From Vitrella brassicaformis (lineage: Eukaryota; Sar; Vitrellaceae), in the NCBI GenBank assembly GCA_001179505.1, contig CDMY01000278.1:84358-136526 (forward strand): a stretch of DNA of 52,169 nucleotides, in the 5' to 3' direction. Of the stretch, positions 30,041 through 40,970 are shown piece by piece. The translations under genes were made by a program, and so were the position numbers. Numbering within the stretch: the stretch's first letter is position 1; each line of letters begins with the position of its first letter. The notes beneath the pieces were generated by a model, which saw only the letters and a program-made list of their open reading frames with translations, was not told where the DNA came from and searched no databases.

Positions 30041-33000
30041 TCAAGTCATGCCGTTGAGCTGCCCGTGTGCATGAGCAGCATAGCCATAATAACCGTGGTG
30101 CACCGGGGGATGGTGCACCCCCACCCCCACCCCCACACCCACGCCGCCCGTCTGCGCGCCAGCGGCCAAGACAGAACCGCCGTAGCCCCCAGCACCGTGA
30201 CCATACGCACCAGCAGCAGCACCGTACATGCCCATGCCCATGTGCTGTCCGGGTGGCGGGTGCACACCGTGGCCACCGTGAAGGTGGGCATACTCGTATG
30301 GGGCTGTGTGGGAGTGATGGGCCGCAGGGGGCAGGCTCACGCTTACACCCACGCTCGGCGGCCACTGGTGACCACCGTGATGTGGTGGCAAGAAGGGCTC
30401 GTTGACGGCCTGTGCGTGCGGGAGTGCGTGTGGGTGTGGGCGTTGTTGATGTTGCTGATGATGCTGCTGTTGCTGATGCGGATGGGGGACCATGGGCGGG
30501 GTGTGCTGCGGGTGGTGGTGCCCGTGCTGGACCATTCCCTCCCCTCCTCCCACTGCTGCTGCCCTGTGTGGGTGGGCATGTGTGTGAGGGGCTATGGGGG
30601 CCGACGATGGGAGGGGTGAGTGGAAGGGGTTGAGGTGGGGCGGCAGGTTCTTGCTCGCACGGTCCAGTGCCGCCACGATGTGCTTGCCTGTCAGTAGGCA
30701 GACAGGACAGGACAGGCACCATCAGCTTCCCCACCATGCCATGGCATGGCGGCGGAGTATGTGTGTGTTTGCTCGTCTAGTCTACCGTAAGTGAATTTCT
30801 TGAGTGTCGTCAGCTGCTCCCGAAGGCGCGCGAAGAGGACCTCACGGTTGCGACCTGACCCACAGCACAGCGCACACACACACACGGGCGTGTGTGAAGT
30901 GGATGGATGAACAAGCCTCACGCACCGGAAGCGATTTCGATCATCCTCTGCACGACGTAGTTTGCGTATCGGTCCCTCATCATGGCGTACAGCGGCGCGC
31001 CGGTCGCATGGGCAACGTAATGATGACTGCATAGCCACGCGCACACACACGCGTGTGCATCAGATTCCTTGTGTGTGCCTGTGTGTGTCTTTGTTTGTTT
31101 ACCCATCTGTGCCTGCTGCAGGTTCGCCGAGTGCTGCAGAGATGAGGTGCTGCTTCTGGTACTCCTCGGCGAAGTGCAACGCCTTCTCGACCACATTGCT
31201 GAAGCGAAGCGCACCATAGACACACAGAGGCACAGAGAGACACACACAGAGAGACGATGGAATGATGCGTGCCGTGTGTGTGTGGAGAGATAGGCTTCCA
31301 GTGTACCTGGCGAACTTGTGAGTGCTGAGGTTGAGCATGTTGGCGCGCAGCTCGTCGATGATCGCCCTGCAGATGACACGCCACACACGAACAGAGGTGC
31401 AGTGCAGGGCAGTGCAGTGCCTGAGGAGCGAGGGAGGGGGGGAGGGGTGGAGGGCTGACCCTTTTCGCTCTGGCTTGCCGTGCTGCATGATGTGCTGTAT
31501 GACGTAGTTGCCATACTGGTCGGCACACAGCTGCACGATCACCTCCTTGCGCAACACCTCATCCAGCAACGGCTCCTGTGTGACACAAAGGACGCCAGCC
31601 AAACATCACAATCACACCACACACAGGGGAAGGGAACGGATTGCCGTGCCCTGTCCCTGGTCCGTTCGGTGTGTCCGTCCCTACTATCTGGGAAGGTCCG
31701 CAGTACTCGAGCAGCCTCTGAATCACTCGGCACCCATAGCAGTGGACCGACATCCGCTGCACCTGCACCGACACAGGAAGTATAGAGAGAAATGGGTGGA
31801 GAGGGAGAGGGAGAGGGGGAGGGGGAGGGGGAGGGGGAGGGGGGGCCAGGTTACCTGTCCCTTGAAGGCATCTACGATGAACTGTATCCTCTCTGGCGGC
31901 ATGCGCTCGATGCACTTCTGGATGACATGGTTGCCGTTCTGGTCCTCGATGCACTTGATGACGTGGTGCTTCAGCTCGCCAACCAGCAGCACCTGCTGCT
32001 CTACCGTGACGGACTGACAACAAGGGAGACACACAGAGGGAGGGAGGGAGGGAGGGTGGTAAGTGTGTGTGTGTGTGAGTGTGTCTGTGGTGTGTGGGTG
32101 TACCTCTAGGGCCTTTTGGATAACTCTGCAGCCATACATCTGCAGTGAGAGGCGGAACACGTCTCCCACCAGCTGCTCTGCCAGAATCCTCTTCTGCTCC
32201 TCCGTCCCTTCACACACCCAACACCCACACGCAAGTCAGTGATTGACCCTTACACCGGACCGGCTGCGTAGGTCAGGTCCCTACCAACTTCAAAGAACTT
32301 TTGGATGACGTAGTTGCCAAACGCGTCGGTGGTCAGCCGCGTGGCCTCCGACAGGAGGCCCATAAACACCATCTGCTTCTCGTCCTCACTGCAGGTCTGC
32401 ACACGCACACCCACAGCCATCCCATCCACCCGACCCTCCTCCCCTCTCTCCCTCTCCCCTTCCCCCGCCACCCACCTCAAGCCTTTGTTGGATGAATCTG
32501 CTGCCGTACTGGTCCTGAGCGAATTCGACAAGGTGCTGCTGAATGTCTTCAAGCTCGAACCGCCGCGCGCCGGCCCTAAATTCCTCCAGCAGCGGCGAGG
32601 CGCCCTCTGGCAGGGGCGTGGGCGTCTCCTGCTCGGGGTACCGCACAAAGGGGTTGGTCGGAGGGGTGCCGCTGCACCGCACCATCGACCACACACAGAG
32701 AGAGACAGGCGAGGGATCATGTCTTGTCTTGCGCGATGTGATGGGGCTGTGTGTGTGAGTGTGGGGGCCGACCGTTTCTTCTTGGCTGATCCGATGCTCA
32801 TGGTGGTACTGCTGCCGTCCATCGGGGGAGGGGTGGTGGCGTGCGTGGGGGGCCGGCCGTACTGGTGCTGGTGCTGGTTGTGGTGGGGATGGTGGGCGTA
32901 GTAGGGAGGGGTGGGCGGCCGAGGCGGCCACCCTGACGAAGATGCCGCCGCGTGTGTGCCGTCTGCCACACACCACACACACAGAGAGAGAACGCACAGT

Positions 33001-33349
33001 CTTTGTTCGTTCCTGTGTCTAGCGGCTTGCTCGCTCACTGTAAAAGGTTTGTGTCTGGTTGTGAGGTGGAGGGGGGGGCTGTGGCTGTGGCTGTGACGGC
33101 GTGAGAGGCCTCTGCGCGCCCTTGGCCATGTCAAACTCGCCACCACCACCCACAAGTGCCGCCTGGCTGTGGGGAGGCAGCGGGATGGGCGGCGACAATG
33201 AGGGGGGAGGGGGGAACGTGCTGACACACACACACACATACACACACAAGTCGAGTGAGACGTGTGATGTATGTCGCTTACTTTGCCCCCGGCCTTAGCG
33301 GGACGGTCGCGTCGATGGTGGTCTTCTGGGGGGGCGGGGGGCCGGGACT

Positions 33350-33382
<33 letters not shown>

Positions 33383-36300
33383 GTGCTGGTGCTGGTGCTG
33401 TGGTTGTGGCTGCACCGGTGGGCTGGCCATGCCCCCTCCCTGCCCCTGCCCCTGCTGCTGCTGCTGCTGCTGGCTGGCATCTCCGCCAGACTGATGTGGC
33501 TGTGGCGTGCCGCCCTCACTCGGTTCTGCGGGGGGCTTAGACGGCGAGTGGGTGGTAGTGGTGGTGTGGGCAGCCGACCGCTGCTGTTGTTGCTGCTGTT
33601 GCTGCTGCTGGAGCATGTTCATGTGCTGGAGGTTCATCATGACGTTGACCATGTTGGGCGGGAACATGGTGTGGGCGTGTTGTGGAGGCGGCGGCTGGTG
33701 CTTCTGCGCCTGTGCGGCCAGCTGCTGCTGCATGGCGTAGAAGATCATGGCATAGGCGCCGAACTGCTCCTGCATCGACTGCAGGGCCTGGGGCGTCACA
33801 TTGGACGGCAGACTCGACATAAAGTGCCCGAGCCGCTCCTGCAGGGCCTTGGGGTCGTTGAAGCTTGCAGTGTCCATCCCGCCCATGACGCGCTGCATGG
33901 CCTTCTCCCAACTGCTGAGGGCCGCCTGGGGGTCGACGGGCTCTGTGCTGCCGTCGGGGGGCGTTGTGGTGGCGGCAGTGTCGTCAGAGGCGCTCAACGG
34001 CTGACGGATTGATTGACAAGACAGGCGATGCGTGTGTGGCTCGGGCTTCGGTGGTGATGTGATGTGATGTGATGGTTCTTTGCGTTTTCAGCTTACCTGT
34101 GTGGGCGTGGTGCCGTCTGCGCTGCTGAGGTGGGTCGTCAGGTTGGCCGCTGAAGATGCGTTCAGCGGGCCGAACTGCCCCGGAACACCTGACAGACAGA
34201 CAGACAGACACCAGACAGACAAGAGGGGAGGCGTCACGTCACGGCTGTCCGTGTGTGGTGTGGTTCTGACTTGTCCCGTCTCGACTCACCCATGAAGGCC
34301 GACGGCCACACAGAGCCCATCGCATTCGGCGTGGGGGTCGTTGCGCTAGCCACTCCCTGCACACACACACCGCACCGCCCACACCACTCACACACTTGCA
34401 CGTCACGTCTGTCTCACGCCACGCCCATCCATCCATCCATCCATCCATCCTCACCTCCTTGCCCCCGTCGGATGCACTGGAGCTCCCCCCCGGCCCGTTG
34501 CCCGTCGGTGTGCCCCCGGTGCCGGTGCTGGGCGTGCCACCGTTGACGTTGCTGCCCCCGCCCCCGCCGGCAGCGATGTTCTGGTGGGCCATGACGGCGT
34601 TCATGAAGAATGGGTTCATGTTGAGCGGCATCCCTGCTGCACCCATGCCTGCACCCATGTTGGCCGCCAGGAGGTTCATGTTGGCCAGTGCGTTGGCCTG
34701 CTGCTGGGAGCTGGTGGCGGCGAGCATGTTGGGGTGGTTGGGGATGGCGAAGGGCGTGGGGAAGGGCAGGGAGGGCAGGGGGGAGGATGACGACAGCATG
34801 CCGCTGCTGCTGCTGCTGCCGGTGGTTGCTCCTGGGGCAGTGGCGGAGCTCCCTGCCGCTTGTGGAGGGTTGCTGGTGGTGGTGGTGGTGCTGCCCTGCT
34901 GTGGGTTTGCGGCACTGACGGTCGTTGCCGTGGTCGACGTGGCAGTCACCGTCTCGCCCGGGGTGCCTGGCCTCTGCCCCTGCTGCTGCTCGCCGTCCTT
35001 GCCCACCACCCCATCACCACCTCCGCCACCACCACCACCGAGTGCCATGCTACTAAACGGCCCACCACCCAGAATGGCCGCAACGCCGTCACTCGCCCCC
35101 TCTCCACTCACACCCTCTCCCTTGCCAGCGGCATCGCCGTCGCTACCCGGTGTGGGTGTGAGTGTGGGCATGGCACTGGACGATTTGACGCTGTTGGGGA
35201 CAGACGAAGGGGCGGCGTTGGGCGGGCTCGGGGTGAGGGCCGCCCCTGCAGCTGAAGGTGCGGCGGGTGCTGAGGCGGGTGCTGCTGGTGATGCGTTTGC
35301 GTTGGGTCGCCCGCCGGATGATGGGCCGAATGGGTGTGCGCCGAGGATGGCGTCTGCCGATGACTTGTTCTCGTCATGCTCGCTGATCGACTCGAACCGC
35401 GGCCGTCGGTCGTCCCAAGAGGGGAATATACCGAACCTGACACACACGCAGCACAACACAGCAGGGCCACCATCCTTCCATCTCCCGCCCTCCCTCCCTC
35501 TTTATTTGACTCACTTGGTGTTCTGGTAGTTGTAGACGGGCGATGGCGTGCGTGGCCAGTCCTCCTGCTGCGCCCAGGCGTTGGGGGTGGGCGGACTAGA
35601 CGAGGGGCCCCCGCCGATGATACCGGGATTGTTGTTGCCCACGCTGCTGTTGCTCCCCGGCTGGCTCGGTAGCAGCGCCCCCGACGGATCCACGATCTGG
35701 TGGCTCTCGAGGTCCAGGTGAAGGGACTGTGGTGGGGTGGACCACACAGACAGAACGGCACAGAATGGGAGCGTGGTGCTGTGGCTGTGGCTGTGGCTGT
35801 GTGTGGGAGCCCGATTGCTTACCTGTGTGATTTTGGGGTTGTCGACGCTGGTGGTGGTGGTGTCCCCGCGAAGCTCCTGGTCTGACATGGCCGTGAGCGA
35901 ATTCGACCGCAACCTATTCGGCGGACTCTGCAGACACTCACACAGACAGACAGGAAACATAGCCATCCATCATTGGAACGGTCACACAAACCAACACCCA
36001 CCCCATCCATCTCTTACCGGCCCGCTTGCTTACCGGCATATTCGCCCCGTCTGCCGTGCCACTAGTGACCCCCAGCAGCGCCCCCGAGAAGAATGACCTG
36101 CTGTTGGCGTCGTTGCCGCCCCCTCGGCTGTCGTCCCCTCCCCGCCCAGGGTCATCAGGGAGGGGAAACCGGGCGCCGCCCCAATGGCCGGGGGAAAACG
36201 CACCCAACGCACCCGCCAACATCTGCACACACCATGTATAGCACCCCACACCGGCCCACCCAGAGAGAGTGTGTCCAGCCCAGCGATTGGGGAGTGGGTG

Positions 36301-36751
36301 AGTGAGAGAGTGGATGTGATGTGATGTGTACCTGTTCCCTTAAAGACGGCGGTGCGGACTGACATCCCTCCCTCTGCGCGTTGCCGCCCCCCTCCCCCCT
36401 CCCCCCCGCCACTGTGGCCTCCAGGGCGTTGTCCATCGCCGCCGTGGGCGAGCCGGGCATGCTGTCGTCAGAGAACAGCAGCGACCGCACGATCGAGTTG
36501 GGCACATTGCCGTCACACTCGGTGTCGCCCTGGTGGTCGGCGTCGCCGTCAGCCACGCCGGGTGGTCCATCGCCACTCACACCATCGGCAGGGCTGTCCG
36601 TGGCTGCTGGGGTGAGCTTCCCATCTGTGTTTGCGGCAGTGCTGGTGCTGGTGTGTGTGGAGTGGTCGGGCTGCTCGGAGTTGGGCTGCTGTGGCTCTTC
36701 GGAGGGGAGAGAGGGCGGCTGGCTGCCCTTGCTCATGTCGTGTGTGGTCAT
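30041..36751 (-). CDS. Pumilio/PUF-family RNA-binding translational regulator
   Basis: About 21 exons join in phase. The first is 36751-36332, and the last ends at the TGA at 30043-30041. Over half the protein is low complexity: Ser/Gly/Ala/Pro-rich regions (exons to about 33280), Gln runs near 33590 and 33350, His-Gln and Gly-Val repeats. The PUM homology domain (about 32570-30800) has eight repeats whose base-reading triplets can be read directly: GSRFIQ, GNYVIQ, GCRVIQ, GNHVIQ, GCRVIQ, GNYVIQ, the split SNVVE, and ANYVVQ. A His/Pro/Gly-rich tail of about 220 residues follows. PUF proteins bind 3' UTRs and repress or destabilise mRNAs, usually through CCR4-NOT. Exons fall close to repeat boundaries. 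The 5' leader is probably spliced, since a further donor-like site lies near 36841. The gene is divergent from SKP1. Confidence 0.92.
31794..31845. repeat. GGGAGA/GGGGGA purine microsatellite in PUF intron
   Basis: About eight GGGAGA or GGGGGA units sit just downstream of the exon for repeat 4. On the gene strand they form a long C/T-rich tract before the acceptor. Confidence 0.85.
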
Positions 36752-37554
36752 CTGTTCGGGCGACCAACCCTGAAGGAAGACACGCGGTGGGGGATGGTTG
36801 GCTGTTTCCCTGCCGCCTTTCGTGTGTGCCGACCGACCTTGTCAGGCAAAGACGCGGTGCGGTCCCTCAGACAGAGTTAAACCCACCCTGCGCTGCACAA
36901 AAAACAGAAACAAAACAAAACACACACAAAGAGAATTGGGTGAAGCGAGGCCGTCACAGACACACTCAGGAGACACAAAGTCTGCCGACCTGGGTGCGTG
37001 TGGCACTCAGAACAGCCCACGGCCACGCCTCTGACGCTCCCCTCGTGGAGCTGGCCTGCCTCCCTGCCGCAAACCCTCCCTCTCTGCCCGCCTGGCTGCC
37101 GTCGCAGATCCTCCCTGGCCGCCGGAGCAAACCCTCTGCCCGGCTCAGTGCAGTGCCCTCCTAGCCTGACTGCTGTGTTTCGCCGCTGCTCGTCTCACCT
37201 TTCAGCCGCGCCTCTCGTGAGCTGGTCGTTTGCAAGATGTCAGCATACTTTTTTGCCAAATCTGTAGACCCGATGTTCTGCTGTGCCTCAGGCTACGAAG
37301 CAACGTGAAGCTTGGAGTTTCTCGCTTCGGACTTCAAGCTCGCTTTTCCTCCCCGCGAGCTTTGGGGAGGGAGAGAGCCGTAGGCTTTTTCCCGTGAGTG
37401 TGAGGCGTTCTGTCGGCGTGTGTTGACACCCAAGTCCCTCCCGCGACCTTTCCCTTCCCTCCGTCTGCTCCGCCCTCGCCCTCTCTCGGCAGACAGCAGG
37501 TAGCCTACCGAGCCGACTCGTCCGCTCTCGCCAGCTAGGACACAACACAGCACG
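36752..37554. promoter_or_regulatory. Divergent promoter region, PUF / SKP1
   Basis: The 803 bases between starts include a likely non-coding 5' exon of PUF near 36842-36890. AGCTCGC lies at 37337-37343 and its complement GCGAGCT at 37355-37361, facing each other across 11 bases. An ACGTGAAGCTT-like stretch precedes them. Confidence 0.5.
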
Positions 37555-38584
37555 ATGGCCGAGGACAAGCCGAAGATCAAGCTGCAGTCCCAGCAGGGCG
37601 ACATCTACGAGGCAGATCAGCAGGTGGCTTGCATGTCCACCCTCATCAAGAACATGGTCGAAGGTGAGGGTACGTGGGAGGGGCGAGGAAGTGGCGTGTG
37701 TGGCGGGAGGGGGGAGGAGGGGAGGCGCCGGCATGCGAGACACGGCTGTCGGTCGGTCGCTGTCACAGTGTTGTGTGTTGTGTCGCAGATTCGGGCAGTG
37801 AGGACGCCATCCCCCTGCCCAACGTCAAGACGGCCATCCTGCAGCGCGTGTTGCAGTACTGCGAGCACCACAAGGAGAACCCGCCCGAGGAGATCGCCAA
37901 GCCACTCAAATCCACCAACCTCGCCGAAGTCAGTCAGTGAGAGAGGGGGAGAGGGGGGGACCAGGAGAACTCATGTGTGTGCGGCATGGAAGTGTTGTGT
38001 TGTGTTGTGTGTGGTCACACAGGTTGTGTCTGAGTGGGATGCTGAGTTTGTGAACGTGGAGCAGGAGGTGCTGTTCGAGCTGATCCTGGTGAGTGAGCCA
38101 GAGCAGGCGGGATGGGATCGCCTTATTAACCACCACACACGCGTGTGATGTGATGATGTGTGATGTGTGTGTTGTGTTCAGGCGGCCAACTACCTGGACA
38201 TCAAGCCTCTGCTGGACCTCACATGCGCCAAGGTCGCCAGCATGATCAAGGTCACCATCACACCATGCCACATCACACCGCACCGGGCCACGCAATGCCA
38301 CGCACAACACATGTGCGTGCGCTCTGTGTGTGTGTGTTATGTATGTCCCAGGGTAAGACGCCCGAGGAGATTCGCAAGCAGTTCAACATTGTCAACGACT
38401 TCACACCCGAGGAGGAGGCGCAGGTACGGTACCTACACACACACACACACACACATCCGTCTGTCTACCCATCCCTCCGTCTGACCATGTACCGTGGGTA
38501 TGGTGTGGTGTGGTGTGGTGTGGTGTGTGTTGTGTGTCATGTCACCAGGTGCGGGAGGAGAACAAGTGGTGTGAGGACGCGTGA
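37555..38584 (+). CDS. SKP1: SKP1, SCF ubiquitin-ligase adaptor
   Basis: Six exons join in phase: 37555-37663, 37789-37928, 38023-38088, 38182-38250, 38352-38423 and 38549-38584, giving 163 residues, the normal SKP1 size. The BTB/POZ fold ([40 protein letters not shown]) is followed by the linker [10 protein letters not shown], the helices [20 protein letters not shown] and the F-box-binding C-terminus [20 protein letters not shown]...EENKWCEDA. The final WCEDA matches the conserved WCE-D/E end that contacts F-box proteins. It bridges cullin-1 to F-box proteins. The first donor could be GTGAGG (chosen, giving MVEDSGSED) or the nearby GTACGT, which adds two residues. Start context and length favour 37555. 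Confidence 0.97.
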
Positions 38585-40567
38585 GTGGACGAGCAGCCGG
38601 TTCTCTGGGTCAGTCACTGGCTCCGGCTCGGTTGCTCCGTTGCGCACAGACACATGTCAGACAGACAGACACGTACGTGAGTGAGTTTAACTTCCAGATG
38701 GATGGATGGACGGCCCGGCTGACGCGCCTACACACACACACACACACACATGCCATGCGTGCCGTTCGTGCTGCATGGATCGATGGATCGATGGATGGAC
38801 AGACACGTCAAGTCTACTCACTCGCTCGGCCTGCCTGCCTATGTCTTTCACTATCTACCAGTTGTTCGTATGCCTTCACTCACTTGACGCATTTCATTTC
38901 TTCACTACCACTAACTATCTCTCTCTGCTTCCGTCCGTGTGTAAGATACAGTGATACAATGATACATACAATATGACTACTGACACGGGCAGGCAGGCAG
39001 GCCCCAACCTCTTGACAGAGAGGGAGGGTAGGGCAGGGCAGGGCAGGCAAGGGTGTCTGTCGATCGTATGTTGACGTGTGGTGTGGCGTTCTCACTCGCT
39101 CACTGCGGGCGCCAGGCGGTGCGGTCTGCTTGGACAACAGGTGTGCCTGCCCGACGGGCCGATGGTCGGTGCTGGTGGTGGTGGTGGTGGGATGGGCGGC
39201 GTGCCACGCTGTGGCTCGCTCCTCTCTCTCGCCTTTTTGCTCTCTGCTTTGCCCGGCCCGGCCCTGCCCTGCTGTGCTCTGCCTTTCTGACCACACAATC
39301 ACCTTGCCTTCTCTCCCCTACTGCCTGCCTGCCTGCCTGCTTCTGTGCTATCCTGTGGTGTGTATGCTGCAGTTTTGCTCATCATCCGATCGGCCGCTGG
39401 TGTGGGGTGGAGCTGGGGGGTTTCCTGACGGATCTGGTACGGTGAGAGTGCCACTTCGGCTTTGGTGGCGCTTCCTCCGTTGCTGGGGGCGGCTGAAGAC
39501 CCACCAGCAACGCACCCACACCATACACCTGTTATCACCCTCACACATGGATTCACCGCGTTTGCCTGAGGTCGTTTATTTCTTTCCTGCACAGTCTCTC
39601 TGTGCCAGCGCGTTTGCGTGTGGTGATTTCGCTCGCTCCCTGACGATGAGATGAGTCGATGAGGATTGTTTGTAAAGCTCCCACGCCGCACTTTCTTCTC
39701 ACGCACGTCGTTGGTTGGTTTTGCGTCTTCTACACACCGGTAGATGATGGAGGCAGGCAAGGCAAGGCAGTGGAGTGTGGTGTGTGCAAATGGGTGCGTG
39801 TGTGGTGACTTGTGTGTGCATCTGTGTGCATCTACCTGTGTCTACCCACGGTGGCTGACTTATGGCTGATGAATGCATCTTATCTACCTTCTTACACACA
39901 AACGAATATGTCCCCTCCCCTCCCCTCTTTGTCTCATGAGATTTGAGCTGACAAACCCGCACCGCACTTAATGGCAGGCCATCGATGGATCTGATTCAGC
40001 TCATGGGAGTCGATCCATCCATCCATTCATCCGGCAATCCGTACTCAGCTATCGTACACACCCCCATACACACACAGTCAGTCCATCCATTCATCCATCC
40101 ATCCAGCCGCACTGCAGCGGTCAGTGAGTGAAATCAGCAAAGGGGGCCATCGACGGGGTAGCATGGCAAGCATGGCCACCTCTCCCTGCCATGACACGAC
40201 ACACCCTTCTGCAGATATCACTCACTCCGCCCACCCGCTGCAAGCAGGCAGTAAATAAGGCAAACTCAACTCATTCTACCCACAACGCAATGCAGCCGCG
40301 CTCAGCTCACTCAGCAACCGACCAAAGATCGAGGAGGCGGAACTCTGGTGAGTGAGTGAGAATCGTGGGTGAGGTTGTGTGGTATGGTGTGGGTCATCGT
40401 CGATGGAGTGGCTGGCTGGCTCTGGCAGATGGGACAGGGTCGGTGCAATCATATCATCCGCCCCCCCGCCCGTCCTCCTGTCTGTCTGTCTGTTGAGTCA
40501 CCACAACCACCCTGCATCACTCCATCCATCAAGGCATGCTGCTCTGATCTCCTTATCGATCTGCCCA

Positions 40568-40598
<31 letters not shown>

Positions 40599-40970
40599 CC
40601 ACCCGTTCCCTCCCAGCATGCATAGACAGACAGACAGACAGACCAAACCACTCCACATCTGCACAACACAACACAACACAGCTCACGCACGCTCCCCTCC
40701 CCTCCCCCAACTCTTCAGGCACACTTCAACAACGAGACGCGACGGCCGTGGGAGAGAGAAGTAGAAAGTGAGTGTAAGGTGTGGTCTGTCTACGTGTGGG
40801 CACCGCAGCCGAGCTAACGTCAAAAGCAAAAGGGCTGCTGCGCTGCCGGGTGTGTGAAAGGTATCATGTCACAACGTGGTGGAATGGCGTGTGTGAGCGC
40901 TATCTTATCAGTCAGTAGAAGCCTGCACCACACGCACACACACAGAGGCGTGCATCCTCCCCTCAGTGTG
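38585..40970. other. Gene-poor convergent spacer, SKP1 / PIWI 3' ends
   Basis: About 2.4 kb with CA, CAGA, CATC, GGCA and GGGCA runs (for example 38731-38750, 39021-39050, 40569-40600, 40622-40643). ORFs of up to 192 codons occur but are repetitive and have no splice partners. No RNA gene was recognised. Confidence 0.55.

Noticed and set aside
30065-30619. 184-codon plus-strand ORF
   Set aside because: It is antisense to the His/Pro/Gly-rich tail of the PUF protein; the hydrophobic runs come from complementing His codons.
34396-35529. 377-codon plus-strand ORF
   Set aside because: It is antisense to the low-complexity exons of the PUF gene and translates as Ala/Pro/Val repeats, a shadow of Gly/Ser/Pro codons.
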